DNA of 43,893 bases from Acidimicrobiia bacterium (GCA_023264995.1 JAHFUR010000036.1:1-43893); one strand, 5' to 3'; positions 1-8,551 are shown, numbered from the stretch's first letter. Program-made: numbers and translations. Notes: generated by a model from the letters alone, not told the origin.

Positions 1-167
1 GCCGGCGGGCCGGCGACCGGCGCCGCCACCGCCGAGGCCACGGCCCGGAGCTGGTCGGCCGTCGCCCGGCACGCGGGGCAGCCGGCGACGTGGGCGGCCC
101 ATTCGGGGGCCTCCCCGTCGATGTAGGCGCTGATCGCCTCGAAGTCGGCGTGCCGGTCGTCGGTCAT
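1..167 (-). CDS. Anti-sigma factor, zinc-finger type (N-terminal part)
   Basis: The minus-strand frame starts with ATG at 167 and is cut by the window edge. The visible part begins MTDDRHADFEAISAYIDGEA and carries the ZAS zinc motif H-x3-C-x2-C (His26, Cys30, Cys33), typical of small anti-sigma factors that hold an ECF sigma factor at the membrane. Its ATG overlaps the sigma stop (ATGA), so the two are probably translationally coupled. The position matches RsmA behind SigM in mycobacteria. The membrane helix and sensor domain would lie outside the window. Seen: the zinc motif and the overlap. Inferred: partner and role. Confidence 0.75.
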   Translation of the reverse strand, partial: MTDDRHADFEAISAYIDGEAPEWAAHVAGCPACRATADQLRAVASAVAAPVAGPP

Positions 168-733
168 CTGCTGGTTGGACGCTCGGGCGAGGGCCCGGAG
201 TTCCGGCCGGGGGCCAACAAGGGCGCCAGCGCCCCCCGGCCCCGGGCGATGCGGGAGCGGACGGTGCCGGCCGGGATGCGGAGGGTCTCGGCGATCTCGT
301 CGTAGGACAGCCCGCACACGTCGCGCAGGACGACGGCGGCGCGGTAGTCCGCGGGCAGGGACTGCAGGGCCCGGTCGAGGTCGACGCGCGTGGTCGACCC
401 CTCGATCTGGTCGACCGGTGAGGCCACCTCGGCCGAGCCCTCGGGCAAGCCGGGCTCCGGGCGCCGGCGCCGGCGGCGCAGCTCGTCCAGGCAGGCGTTG
501 GCGGTCACCCGGTAGGCCCAGGTGCCGAACGCCGAGCGCCCGTCGAAGCCCGGCAGGCCGCGGACGATGGCCATGAGCGCCTCCTGGCAGGCGTCGGCCG
601 CGTCGGCGTCGTCGCCGGCCATCCGGCGGCACAGGGCGTAGAGACGGTCGTAGTGGCGCCGCAGCAGGGTGTCGACCGCGGCCCGGTCGCCCGCCTGGGC
701 CGCCCTGACCAGCTCAGGTTCGTCGCGTTCGAT
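164..733 (-). CDS. ECF sigma factor, SigM-like
   Basis: Extracytoplasmic-function sigma-70 factor. Region 2 is visible (RRHYDRLYALCRRM, then DACQEALMAIVRGLPGF, FGTWAYRVTANACLDELRRR) and region 4 follows (LQSLPADYRAAVVLRDVCGLSYDEIA, then PAGTVRSRIARGR). The first canonical start is ATG 622, but the region 2.1 sequence continues in frame upstream to the kinase stop at 758-760 with no ATG, GTG or TTG. The coordinate given uses ATC at 731-733; CTG at 710-712 is another option. Starting at 622 would remove part of the core-binding region. It lies directly behind the Ser/Thr kinase gene and overlaps the anti-sigma gene, so it is the penultimate gene of the minus-strand operon. Identity is firm; the start is not. 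Confidence 0.85.
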   Translation of the reverse strand: MERDEPELVRAAQAGDRAAVDTLLRRHYDRLYALCRRMAGDDADAADACQEALMAIVRGLPGFDGRSAFGTWAYRVTANACLDELRRRRRRPEPGLPEGSAEVASPVDQIEGSTTRVDLDRALQSLPADYRAAVVLRDVCGLSYDEIAETLRIPAGTVRSRIARGRGALAPLLAPGRNSGPSPERPTSR

Positions 734-757
734 GCCCCGGAGGGTAGGCGGCCGGCG

Positions 758-2293
758 CTAGGCGAGGCGGAGCTCCCCGATGCTCACGACCGAGTTGCCC
801 TCACCCAGGTCGGTGATCCACAGCAGGACGGCGCCGCCCGTCCGGCCGGCGAGGTCGAAGGTGGTCGTGCCGTCGGCACCCGCCACCTTGGTGGCCACCG
901 GGCCGCCCCAGGCGTCGCGGGTGGCCCGCGGCGCGTCGGCCACCAGGACCTCGGCCGACCACCCCCGGCTGGGGGAGGTGACCTTCAGCTCCTTGAGCTT
1001 GTGGGGGCCGTCGAGCTGCAGGACCACGCCGACGCCGGGCTTGAGGCCGCCGAAGCGGTTGTTGTTGTAGTTCTCGGTGCGCCAGACGGTGGCCGGGTCG
1101 CCGTCGACGAGCAGCGGGAGCAGCTCGTCGTGCTCCACTCCGCTCCCCGGCGGCGGGTCGAAAGCCAGCGGGGTCGGGGTCGGGATGGCCTTTTGGCTGG
1201 TCACCGTCGCCGGCGGGGTCGTGTCGAGCAGCCGGTGGCCGGTGTCGGAGCGGGCGAAGAGGACACCGACGACGCCGAGGGTGAGGGCCACGGCCACGAT
1301 GGCCACGGTCGGGACCATCCATCGGCGCTCGCTCTGGACGAACGACGGCGGCACCCCTCGGGGCGGCGTGTCGTCCGTGCGGGGCACGGCCAGGGGCGCG
1401 GCCACGACGTTGGTGACCTCGGCCGCACCCAGGTCGACCGACAGGAGGGCGGTCTGCAGCTCCCCGGCCGACTGGTACCGGGCCTCGGGGGCCTTGGCCA
1501 TGGCCCGGAGGACGACGTCCTCCAGGGCACGAGGGATCCCGGCCCGGACCTGGCGGGGAGCCAGGGGGGCGGTGGTGACGTGCTTGAGGGCGACGACCAT
1601 GTCGGTGTCGCCGGTGAAGGGCGGGCGGCCGCACAGCATCTCGTAGAGCACCACGCCGAGGGCGTAGACGTCGGAGCGACCGTCGACGGTCCGCCCCTCG
1701 ACCTGCTCGGGCGACAGGTACTGCGCCGTCCCCACGATCGTCCCCACACCCGTGAGCGCCTCCGACGGGTGGGGCCGGTCCGGCTCGGCGTCCACCATGG
1801 CCTTGGCGATGCCGAAGTCGGCCACCTTCACCCGCCCGTCGGCGGCGACCAGGATGTTGGCCGGTTTGACGTCGCGGTGGACGACGCCGGCCTTGTGGGC
1901 GTACTGGAGGGCGTCGGCCACCTGACGGCCGATATGGACGGCCCGGCCCGCGGCCATCGGGCCGCCCTCGTTCAGGACCTGGCGCAGCGTGGGGGCGTCG
2001 ACCAGCTCCATCACGATGAAAATGATCCCGCCGTCGGTGCCGGTGTCGAACGTGGCGACCACGTTGGGGTGGGCCAGCCTGGCGGCGGCGATGGCCTCCC
2101 GCCGGAAGCGCTCCCGGAACGACTCGTCGTCGAGGTGGGGGTGGAGGATCTTCACCGCCACCGGCCGGCCCAGGATGTCGTCGAGCGCCTCCCAGACCTC
2201 CGCCATCCCACCCTTGGCAATGAGCCGCTTCAGGCGGTAGCGACCGGCCAGGGCACGATCGACGTGCACCCCTCCGGGCACCGGGTCGGACAC
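758..2293 (-). CDS. Transmembrane Ser/Thr protein kinase with extracellular discoidin-like domain
   Basis: 511 residues from a GTG start at 2293 placed directly after the DegV stop. The N-terminal half is a Hanks-type kinase: glycine loop AKGGMAEVW, ATP lysine Lys48 in VAVK, catalytic HRD 139-141 followed by VKPAN, DFG 159-161, and GTAQYLSPEQ at the activation segment, so catalysis should be intact. A single membrane helix spans about 328-347. A Pro/Thr-rich linker leads to an extracellular domain (about 377-511) with LLVDGDPATVWRTENY and LLWITDLG. This resembles, from memory, the discoidin-like sugar-binding domain at the end of mycobacterial MviN. Genes around it match the mviN-sigM locus, but no MurJ domain is encoded. 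Likely role: surface sensing linked to peptidoglycan synthesis (inference). Confidence 0.9.
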   Translation of the reverse strand: MSDPVPGGVHVDRALAGRYRLKRLIAKGGMAEVWEALDDILGRPVAVKILHPHLDDESFRERFRREAIAAARLAHPNVVATFDTGTDGGIIFIVMELVDAPTLRQVLNEGGPMAAGRAVHIGRQVADALQYAHKAGVVHRDVKPANILVAADGRVKVADFGIAKAMVDAEPDRPHPSEALTGVGTIVGTAQYLSPEQVEGRTVDGRSDVYALGVVLYEMLCGRPPFTGDTDMVVALKHVTTAPLAPRQVRAGIPRALEDVVLRAMAKAPEARYQSAGELQTALLSVDLGAAEVTNVVAAPLAVPRTDDTPPRGVPPSFVQSERRWMVPTVAIVAVALTLGVVGVLFARSDTGHRLLDTTPPATVTSQKAIPTPTPLAFDPPPGSGVEHDELLPLLVDGDPATVWRTENYNNNRFGGLKPGVGVVLQLDGPHKLKELKVTSPSRGWSAEVLVADAPRATRDAWGGPVATKVAGADGTTTFDLAGRTGGAVLLWITDLGEGNSVVSIGELRLA

Positions 2294-3151
2294 CTAGGAG
2301 ACGGTACCGGCCCCGGCTGTGGTCTGGAACGCCACCCCGATCGTCCGCGGCCCGGTGTGGGCGCCGACCACGGCGCCGAGCTGGCCGATCACGATCTGGT
2401 CGCGCGGGAAATGGGGGGCGAGCAGGCCGAGAAGGGTGTCGACATCGGGGGCATCGCCGTGGAGGACGGCCAGGTTCTCGACACCGTTCTGGGCGCCGAC
2501 CTGGTCGGCCAGCCACTGGAGGGCCCGCGACCGCGTCCGCTGCTTAGGCCCGGGCTCGACCTTGCCGTCGACCACCTCGATCACCGGCTTGATGGACAGG
2601 ATGGAGCCGAGCAGGGCCTGGGCCGCGCCGATGCGCCCGCCCCGCTTCAGGTACTCGAGGGTGTCGAGGCTGCCGAAGACCTTGGTGCGGCTCACCATTC
2701 CCTCGGCCAGGGCGACGATCTCGTCGAGGCCGGCGCCGGCGGCCGCCCGCCGGGCCGACTCGACTGTGATCATGCCCAGACCGAGGGTGACCGACAACGA
2801 GTCGACCACCTTCACCGGCACCACGTCGGCCACGGCCCGGGCCGCGGCCTGGGCCGCCTCCCCGGTGGCTGAGAGCCTCGACGACAGGCTCACGCACACC
2901 ACGCCCTCGGCCCCGGCCGCCGCCGCGGCCCGGAAGACCTCCTCGAAGGCGCCGGGCGCCGGCGCCGCCGTCGACGGCAGCTCGGCCGACGTGGCGCAGC
3001 GGGCCCAGAACTCGGTCGGCCCCAGGTCGCGCCGGTCGACCAGCTCCTCGTTGCCGAAGCGGATGGTCAGCGGCACCACCTCGATGCCCAGCTCGGACAC
3101 CAGCGCGTCGGGCAGGTCGCAACTGCTGTCAGTGACGATCTTGACGGTCAT
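2294..3151 (-). CDS. DegV family fatty-acid-binding protein
   Basis: 285 residues, ATG start. The N-terminal signature VKIVTDSSCDLP and the internal SLSSRLSATGEAA, VVDSLSVTLGLGM and LEYLKRGGRIG blocks are diagnostic of DegV/FakB proteins. These bind a fatty acid and present it to the FakA kinase for phosphorylation and phospholipid synthesis. Length is normal for the family. Its stop touches the GTG start of the downstream kinase gene, so the two are co-transcribed. DegV is not part of the mycobacterial version of this locus and sits where MurJ would be expected. No FakA is in the window. Confidence 0.92.
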   Translation of the reverse strand: MTVKIVTDSSCDLPDALVSELGIEVVPLTIRFGNEELVDRRDLGPTEFWARCATSAELPSTAAPAPGAFEEVFRAAAAAGAEGVVCVSLSSRLSATGEAAQAAARAVADVVPVKVVDSLSVTLGLGMITVESARRAAAGAGLDEIVALAEGMVSRTKVFGSLDTLEYLKRGGRIGAAQALLGSILSIKPVIEVVDGKVEPGPKQRTRSRALQWLADQVGAQNGVENLAVLHGDAPDVDTLLGLLAPHFPRDQIVIGQLGAVVGAHTGPRTIGVAFQTTAGAGTVS

Positions 3152-3192
3152 GCTCCTACCCTCTCACGAGCGCGGGCCGGCGATCAGGCCCG

Positions 3193-5181
3193 TCATCCGT
3201 CGGGGACCAGGCCCTTCGCCCGGCGGCCCTTCATGGCGTTGCGGCCCCACCAGACGGCCAGGAAGGTCGCCGCCCCCATGGCAACGACCAAGCTGGCTCC
3301 CGACGCCGCCGTCGACCGTACGGTGATGCGGGCCCGCCCCACCACCAGGTGCCCGTCGGGTGATTCCAGGGTGATGCGGATCGGGAAGGCGCCCGACGCC
3401 CGGGCCACTACCGGGAAGCGCTGGGTGGTGTTGAGCCGGGTCAGCTCGAGCTCCTGCACCGTGCCGGCGGGGAAGTCGAGCTTGTCGCTCTCGATCTTCA
3501 CGATCACATGCACCGGCTTGCCCGTGTTGTTCTTGAACGTGACCGGGATTTCGCCGGTGCGGGCCGTCAACGTGAACGACCGCCCCTCGGGCATCTCGAT
3601 GGCGTCGAGCTGGCCCTGGATCTGGCGCTCGGCGCTGGCCACGTAGGCGTCGCGCTGCCGGCGGGCCTTCAGGTCGGTGGACTCGGCCACCAGGAGGGGC
3701 TCCTCGATCACCGCCGAGGTGGGGTTGTTGGGGCCGAGCACCGAGCCCAGCGAACCGAGGTTGCGCCGGGTCTCGCCGAGGTCGGTGGCCACCTCGGCCA
3801 GGCTGGTCTGGACCGGGGGCGCCGGCCGGCGGACCAGGTTGGCGCCGGCGTCGTCGCGGGCCGAGGGGATGGCCCCGAAGAGGGTGTCCAAGGAGATCGG
3901 CTCGATGATGGGCGACAGGGCCAGGCCGTTGGTGACCACGTCGAGGAACTGGCGGGACGGGCGCCAGTCGCGCGGGGCCATGGCCGCCACCCCCCGGCGC
4001 TGGTCGTCGCCAGGCCGGTCGAGGTAGATCACGGCCAGGTCGGCGAGGAGCTGGTAGGCGGCGAGCGCCTGGTTGGCCGACGCATCGAAATGGGCGGCCA
4101 GCCCGCCGTCGAGCGCCACCGCCTGCACGCGCGTCTGGCGGCCGGCGAGCACGAACGGCCTGGTGATGGTGAGCTTCTGGTCGGCGACCGGCGTCAGCAG
4201 GGGCTCGGCGGCGAGGACCCGGTCGTAGCCCCGGCCGGCCAGGGCGTCGACCGTGCGCTGGTCGAGCGCCTCCTCGGCCACCCACGTGCGGCTGTCGAGC
4301 CGGGCGCCGATCGTGTCGACCAGCGTCGCCGCCCCGCGGCCGATCTGGCTGGCCACCTCGCCTTCGAGCCCGACGGCGGCGAGCCCGGTGAGGTTGGCCG
4401 GGACGTAGGTGCCCGCCAGCGTCAGCCGATCAGCCGCCACGCCCCGCAGCGACGCCATGAGCGCCCGGGCCTTGGGGTCAGTGCTGGCGCTCAGGGCGGC
4501 GACGGTCTCCGGGGTCGGCGCCAGGGTGAACGGGGTGGCCCGGACTGCCTCGACCCCCTGCGCCATGGCGGCCAGGGTGTCGCCGTCGGGGAGCTGGCGG
4601 CTGCCGTCGGGCTGCAACGCCGGCGGGGCGTGCACCGGGAAGACGAGCGACACCCCCAGCTTCGGCGTGGCGTGGACCTCCGGGGTGTGCAGGAGGTGGG
4701 TGACGAACCGGTCGACGACCGAACCGGCCAGGCGGTCGCGCAGCTCGACCCGTACCGGGTAGACGCCGTCGCGGGGCGGGAGGAGCACACGCGCCGGGTC
4801 GCGAGGCAGGGCCGGGTCGCGGATCGGGATGTCGAGGATGACATCCCCGTTCGTCTCGGGCCGCAGGGTGGCCAGGGCGACGGGCTGCAGGGTCACCAGG
4901 GCGGTGTCGCCCATGCGGCCGGCCAGCGTCTCGCCGAACTCCGAGCGGGTGGCGACGGCTGGGAACACCGTCATGGCGAACTCCAGGTTCGACGCGCCCG
5001 TCGGCCGGTCGACATGCACCCGCACCAGGAAGTCGCCCCCGCTGGCCACCCACGGGGACTGGGCCACGAACGTCATCCGCCCCCGGCCGGGGACCGTGGT
5101 GGTCTGGGCGCCGGCGGCGGGGCCGGCCAGGCCGGCGACGACGAGGACGAGGACGGCGACGGCGCCGAGCCGCCGGCTCAT
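3193..5181 (-). CDS. DUF6049 family secreted, C-terminally anchored protein
   Basis: 662 residues. An N-terminal signal peptide (VAVLVLVVAGLAGPAAGAQ) and a C-terminal helix (GASLVVAMGAATFLAVWW) followed by a basic tail (GRNAMKGRRAKG) predict an extracellular protein held by one helix. The body has the features of DUF6049, the family of Rv3909, which precedes mviN in mycobacteria (recalled). Function is unknown; location suggests cell-envelope assembly. It lies in the same operon as the GNAT gene upstream and degV downstream (41 bp gap). Its ATG overlaps the stop of a 10-codon minicistron created by a 29-bp duplication (see repeat at 5174). Confidence 0.85.
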   Translation of the reverse strand: MSRRLGAVAVLVLVVAGLAGPAAGAQTTTVPGRGRMTFVAQSPWVASGGDFLVRVHVDRPTGASNLEFAMTVFPAVATRSEFGETLAGRMGDTALVTLQPVALATLRPETNGDVILDIPIRDPALPRDPARVLLPPRDGVYPVRVELRDRLAGSVVDRFVTHLLHTPEVHATPKLGVSLVFPVHAPPALQPDGSRQLPDGDTLAAMAQGVEAVRATPFTLAPTPETVAALSASTDPKARALMASLRGVAADRLTLAGTYVPANLTGLAAVGLEGEVASQIGRGAATLVDTIGARLDSRTWVAEEALDQRTVDALAGRGYDRVLAAEPLLTPVADQKLTITRPFVLAGRQTRVQAVALDGGLAAHFDASANQALAAYQLLADLAVIYLDRPGDDQRRGVAAMAPRDWRPSRQFLDVVTNGLALSPIIEPISLDTLFGAIPSARDDAGANLVRRPAPPVQTSLAEVATDLGETRRNLGSLGSVLGPNNPTSAVIEEPLLVAESTDLKARRQRDAYVASAERQIQGQLDAIEMPEGRSFTLTARTGEIPVTFKNNTGKPVHVIVKIESDKLDFPAGTVQELELTRLNTTQRFPVVARASGAFPIRITLESPDGHLVVGRARITVRSTAASGASLVVAMGAATFLAVWWGRNAMKGRRAKGLVPDG

Positions 5182-5230
5182 CCGAGCCGCCGGTGCAGTA
5201 CGCGGCTCATCCGAGCCGCCGGTGCAGTAC
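5174..5230. repeat. 29-bp tandem duplication across a stop/start junction
   Basis: The segment at about 5174-5201 is repeated at 5203-5230 with a 29-bp offset. Each copy contains the last codons of the GNAT gene plus an ATGA stop/start overlap. On the minus strand the GNAT gene stops at TGA 5207-5209. An overlapping ATG at 5208-5210 opens a 10-codon frame (MSRVLHRRLG). Its TGA overlaps the ATG of the DUF6049 gene at 5179-5181. Confidence 0.9.
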
Positions 5231-5926
5231 AGACAGCTTGATGCGCTCGGGGCGGAACCCCAGCGACAGGTACAGGGCCAGGGCGGCGTCGTTGCCGATC
5301 TGGGTGTTGACGACCGCCTCGGCCACCCCCTTGCGCCGCAGCCAGCGCAGGCCGTCGAGCCCGAGGGCGCGGCCCAGGCCGGTCCGCCGGTGGTCGGGGT
5401 GGACGGCCAGGCGCTGCAGGTAGCCCTGGTTCCCGCTGAGCCCGCTCACCGCATAGGCCGCGATCCCCTGGCGCGAGGCGGCCACCCGGAACCGGCTCAA
5501 CGGGGTGGCGTCGATGGCCTCGTGCAGGCCGCCGGCGTCGAGGCGCCAGAACGGGGCGAACGCCGACGCGTCGACCTCGAGGACCGCCGGCCAGTCGCCG
5601 GGCCGGCCGCGGCGCAGCATCGACGCCGCGGCCTTCGGCGGCTTGGCAATCTCGTCCAGGTTGTGGCTGAGCAGGTGGAGGCGTTCGTACTCGTCGAACC
5701 CGACGGCCAGGAAACCCTGCTGCTCGGCGGGTGCCAGCGCGCTGGTGACCACTTCGGTGAAGCCCCGGGCCACGAGGGTGTCGAGGCAGCGGGTGAGGAA
5801 GTCGGCCGACGGCGCGCCGGCCGGGGCCAGCGGCGCCAGGTAGGCGATCCGCCCATCACCCCGCCAGGGGCCGGCCCGCGCCCGTTCCCAGCCCCATTGG
5901 AGGACTTCGGCTGCGGCGGTGGCCAT
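5207..5926 (-). CDS. GNAT family N-acetyltransferase
   Basis: 239 residues from ATG 5926; an upstream ATG at 6043 would run back across the divergent pcnA start and is less likely. The C-terminal half has the acetyl-CoA binding signature LQRLAVHPDHRRTGLGRAL followed by NTQIGNDAALALYLSLGF, the usual GNAT V-shaped beta strands and the helix before the final strand. The N-terminal half (about 1-120) is a weaker, possibly degenerate GNAT-like domain with LVARGFTEVVTSALAP and EQQGFLAVGFDEYERL. The substrate is unknown. It is the first gene of the minus-strand operon and is divergent from the CCA-adding enzyme. It stands where mutT4 lies in mycobacteria (recalled). Confidence 0.88.
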   Translation of the reverse strand: MATAAAEVLQWGWERARAGPWRGDGRIAYLAPLAPAGAPSADFLTRCLDTLVARGFTEVVTSALAPAEQQGFLAVGFDEYERLHLLSHNLDEIAKPPKAAASMLRRGRPGDWPAVLEVDASAFAPFWRLDAGGLHEAIDATPLSRFRVAASRQGIAAYAVSGLSGNQGYLQRLAVHPDHRRTGLGRALGLDGLRWLRRKGVAEAVVNTQIGNDAALALYLSLGFRPERIKLSVLHRRLG

Positions 5927-5981
5927 TTCCGGCCCAATCGTACCGGCGAGCGGTGGGCGACGACCTGCCAAGCTTGGGGCG
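5927..5981. promoter_or_regulatory. Divergent promoter region, GNAT operon / CCA enzyme
   Basis: 55 bp separate two oppositely oriented ATG codons, so both promoters must lie here or inside the neighbouring coding ends. No clear -35/-10 pair or strong ribosome binding site is visible. Confidence 0.45.
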
Positions 5982-7352
5982 ATGGTCCCCGAGCGCCTCG
6001 CGCCCCTCCTCGACGAAACTGCGCCGCTGGCCACCCGCTTCACGGCCGCCGGCTGGCGGCTCTACCTCGTCGGTGGCAGCGTGCGCGACGCCATCTTGGG
6101 CGAGACGGTGGCGCCGGACCTGGACTTCACCACCGATGCCCGCCCCGACGACATCGAGGCCGTGGTCAAGGGCTGGGCCGACGCCATCTGGGACCAGGGC
6201 CGCCGCTTCGGCACCATCGGGGTCAAGAAGGACGGGCGGGTCTACGAGATCACCACCCACCGGGCCGAGGCGTACACGTCGGACTCCCGCAAGCCCGACG
6301 TCGAGTTCTCCGACGTGGTCGAGGCCGACCTGTCCCGCCGCGACTTCACCGTCAACGCCATGGCCTTGTCGCTCCCGGACGCGGCCCTGATCGACCCCTT
6401 CGGTGGCCTCGACGACCTGGCCGCCTACCGGCTCCGGACCCCCCTGTCGCCGACGGAGTCCTTCACCGACGACCCCCTGCGGATGCTGCGGGCGGCCCGC
6501 TTCATCAGCGGCTACCACTTCCTGCCCGACCCCGAGCTGGTCGACGCGGTCAAGGCGCTGCGCAGCCGACTGGAGATCGTGTCCCCCGAGCGCATCCGGG
6601 CCGAGCTCGACAAGCTCCTCGTCGTCGAGTCGCCCGAGGCCGGGCTCTGGTTCCTCGTCAACACCGGCTTGGCCGAGGAGTTCCTCCCCGAGCTGCCGGC
6701 GCTGGCCCTCCAGCAGGACCCGGTCCACCACCACAAGGACGTGCTCGCCCATACGATCGCCGTGGTCGAAAAGACCAGCCGCGACAAGATCCTGCGCCTG
6801 GCCGCCCTGCTCCACGACATCGGCAAGCCCAAGACCCGCTCGTTCGGCCGGGGCGGGGTGTCGTTCCACCACCACGAGGTGGTCGGCGCCCGCATGGCCG
6901 AGGAGCGCATGCGCGCCCTGCGCTATCCGGAGGACGAGATCGCCGACGTGCGCCGGCTGGTCGAGCTGCACCTTCGCTTCCACGGCTACGGCGACGACGT
7001 GTGGACCGACAGCGCCGTCCGCCGCTACGCCACCGACGCCGGCCCCCTCCTGAAGAAGCTGAACGAGCTGACTCGCTGCGACTGCACGACCCGCAACCAG
7101 CGCAAGGCCCTCGAGCTGTCGCGACGCATGGACCTCCTCGAGGCCCGCATCGCCCACCTGGAGGCGGAGGAGGAGCTCTCCAAGATCCGCCCCGACCTCG
7201 ACGGGAACCAGATCATGGCCCACCTGGGCATCGGCCCCGGGCGCGACGTCGGTCTGGCCTGGAAGTTCCTCTACGAGCTCCGGCTCGACGAGGGCCCCCT
7301 CGGTGAGGACGAGGCCCGCCGGCGCCTCGACGGGTGGTGGGCGGCCCGGTAA
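5982..7352 (+). CDS. pcnA: CCA tRNA nucleotidyltransferase
   Basis: 456 residues from ATG 5982. It adds or repairs the 3' CCA end of tRNAs. The head domain has LVGGSVRDAILG with the metal-binding DLDF that follows, and RRDFTVNAMAL plus DDPLRMLRAARF of the class II nucleotidyltransferase fold. The C-terminal half has an HD domain (LLHDIGKPKTR, then HHHEVVG and LVELHLRFHGYG), as in actinobacterial CCA enzymes annotated PcnA. It is divergent from the GNAT-DUF6049-kinase-sigma operon, the same relationship as pcnA to the mviN-sigM operon in mycobacteria. The HD residues look complete. Confidence 0.95.
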   Translation: MVPERLAPLLDETAPLATRFTAAGWRLYLVGGSVRDAILGETVAPDLDFTTDARPDDIEAVVKGWADAIWDQGRRFGTIGVKKDGRVYEITTHRAEAYTSDSRKPDVEFSDVVEADLSRRDFTVNAMALSLPDAALIDPFGGLDDLAAYRLRTPLSPTESFTDDPLRMLRAARFISGYHFLPDPELVDAVKALRSRLEIVSPERIRAELDKLLVVESPEAGLWFLVNTGLAEEFLPELPALALQQDPVHHHKDVLAHTIAVVEKTSRDKILRLAALLHDIGKPKTRSFGRGGVSFHHHEVVGARMAEERMRALRYPEDEIADVRRLVELHLRFHGYGDDVWTDSAVRRYATDAGPLLKKLNELTRCDCTTRNQRKALELSRRMDLLEARIAHLEAEEELSKIRPDLDGNQIMAHLGIGPGRDVGLAWKFLYELRLDEGPLGEDEARRRLDGWWAAR

Positions 7353-7361
7353 CGAGCAAGC

Positions 7362-7377
7362 GGGCGCCGAGGCGCCC
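7362..7377. terminator. Hairpin between convergent genes
   Basis: Seven-base perfect stem GGGCGCC/GGCGCCC with a two-base GA apex lies between the pcnA stop (7352) and the LuxR gene stop (7377-7379). There is no T tract. A bidirectional, U-tract-less terminator is plausible for such GC-rich DNA. Confidence 0.45.
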
Positions 7378-8525
7378 TACCCGGCTCCCGTCGCCCGGGC
7401 GACGAGCACCCGGCGGTTGGCGGCGCCGGTCTTGGCGAACACCGACTTCAGGTGGTCCTGGACCGTGTGCTCGGACACGAACAGCCGCCGGGCCAGCTCC
7501 CGCGTGTCGCTCCCCCCGACCAGGTGGGCCAGCAGCTCGGCCTCCCGCTCGCTCAACCCGGCCACTCGGGCGTAGAGCGCGGTGCGCTCCGCCGGCGTGG
7601 TCGGCTCGATGCTGACGGCGATGCCGGCCGGCGGTCCGGGCATCCGTGCCGCCCGGAGGGTGACCCAACCGCCCCCGCCGAGGTGGACGCGGGCGGTGGC
7701 CGGGTGGCCATCGACGCCGTCCTCCTGGGCCAGGAGCTGGGCGGCCACGTTGTAGGCGCCGGCCGGTACCGGAGACCGGTCCGCGTCGGTCGGCAGCAAC
7801 GCCCGCAGGTAGGCGTCGGCCGGGGCCGTCTGCGTGACCGGCTCCAAGTCCTCGGACAGAAGGAGCAGCACCGGCTCCGCCCGGCTCCCGCCGGGAGTCG
7901 GGGCCTGCTCCCCGCTCAAGTGGCCGCTCTGGCCCTCGTCCCCGCTCAAGGGGCCGCTCGGGCCCTGGTCCCCGCTCAAGGGGCCGCTCGGGCCCTGGTC
8001 CCCGCTCAAGGGGCCGCTCGGGCCCTGGCCGAACGTGGCAAGGAGGCTCCGGCGGAGCGCCGGCGTCACCACCTGCGCCACCCGGCCCAGGAGGTCACGC
8101 TCGCCGGCGGTGAACGGCGTGGACCGGCGCCACAGGTCCAAGAAGCCCCAGCACCCGTACTGGTCGCGAAAGACCGTCGACAGCACGTCGTCGACGCCGT
8201 AGCCGGCGAGCAGCTCGGCCCACATCCGGCTCCTCGACCGGTCGCTCCCGGTGGCCTCCACGAGGGTCGCCGACGCGCCGGCGGCGAGGCTGGTCCACCG
8301 GTTCACCGTCGTCAGGTACTTGGCCCGGATGAGCCTGGGCAGGTCGGCAAGCGCCGGCGTCTCGGCCAGGGGCGCCGACCCCACGCACGTTTCCGGGTCG
8401 GTGAGGAGCCAGACGAAGGCGGCGCAGGGCACACGGGCGCGGATCTCCTCGATCAGGGCGGCCCGCAAGGCCCGTTCCTGGAGCTCTCGACCGCAGATCC
8501 GCTCGATGCGGTCGAGCGCCGGCAT
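7377..8525 (-). CDS. LuxR family transcriptional regulator with inserted linker repeat
   Basis: 382 residues from ATG 8525 ([10 protein letters not shown]). An ATG at 8573 is less likely because it overlaps the palindrome upstream. The C-terminal 65 residues are a LuxR/GerE helix-turn-helix ([15 protein letters not shown], then [23 protein letters not shown]). The N-terminal part resembles a GAF-like sensor ([31 protein letters not shown]). Between the sensor and a middle domain lies an in-frame tandem repeat of [10 protein letters not shown], three good copies and one decayed, encoded by 30-bp units at 7910-8029. It is convergent with pcnA and divergent from a small protein at 8602, which may be its target. 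Confidence 0.85.
   Translation of the reverse strand: MPALDRIERICGRELQERALRAALIEEIRARVPCAAFVWLLTDPETCVGSAPLAETPALADLPRLIRAKYLTTVNRWTSLAAGASATLVEATGSDRSRSRMWAELLAGYGVDDVLSTVFRDQYGCWGFLDLWRRSTPFTAGERDLLGRVAQVVTPALRRSLLATFGQGPSGPLSGDQGPSGPLSGDQGPSGPLSGDEGQSGHLSGEQAPTPGGSRAEPVLLLLSEDLEPVTQTAPADAYLRALLPTDADRSPVPAGAYNVAAQLLAQEDGVDGHPATARVHLGGGGWVTLRAARMPGPPAGIAVSIEPTTPAERTALYARVAGLSEREAELLAHLVGGSDTRELARRLFVSEHTVQDHLKSVFAKTGAANRRVLVARATGAG
7910..8029 (+). repeat. Four tandem 30-bp units of the GCTC-loop repeat
   Basis: Units start at 7910, 7940, 7970 and 8000. Each holds CCCCGCTCAAGGGG (stem CCCC/GGGG) followed by GGGCCGCTCGGGCCC (stem GGGCC/GGCCC, loop GCTCG). The core is perfect at 7951, 7981 and 8011 and degenerate at 7921. 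The same core occurs at 23051 (reverse), 25779, 27670, 27730, 27772 and, with one change, 28089. Confidence 0.9.
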
Positions 8526-8551
8526 GGGCCGGAGAGTACGCGACCCAGGAC

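Noticed and set aside
653-2872. 739-residue open frame on the plus strand
   Set aside because: It is antisense to the kinase and degV genes, has GC-rich shadow composition (runs of Gly, Arg, Asp, His) and no domain.
5927-6043. Upstream start of the GNAT gene at 6043
   Set aside because: It would place the start inside the divergent pcnA coding region and adds Arg-rich, non-conserved sequence.
7910-8029. CRISPR array
   Set aside because: The 30-bp units are contiguous with no spacers and lie in frame within a LuxR gene.
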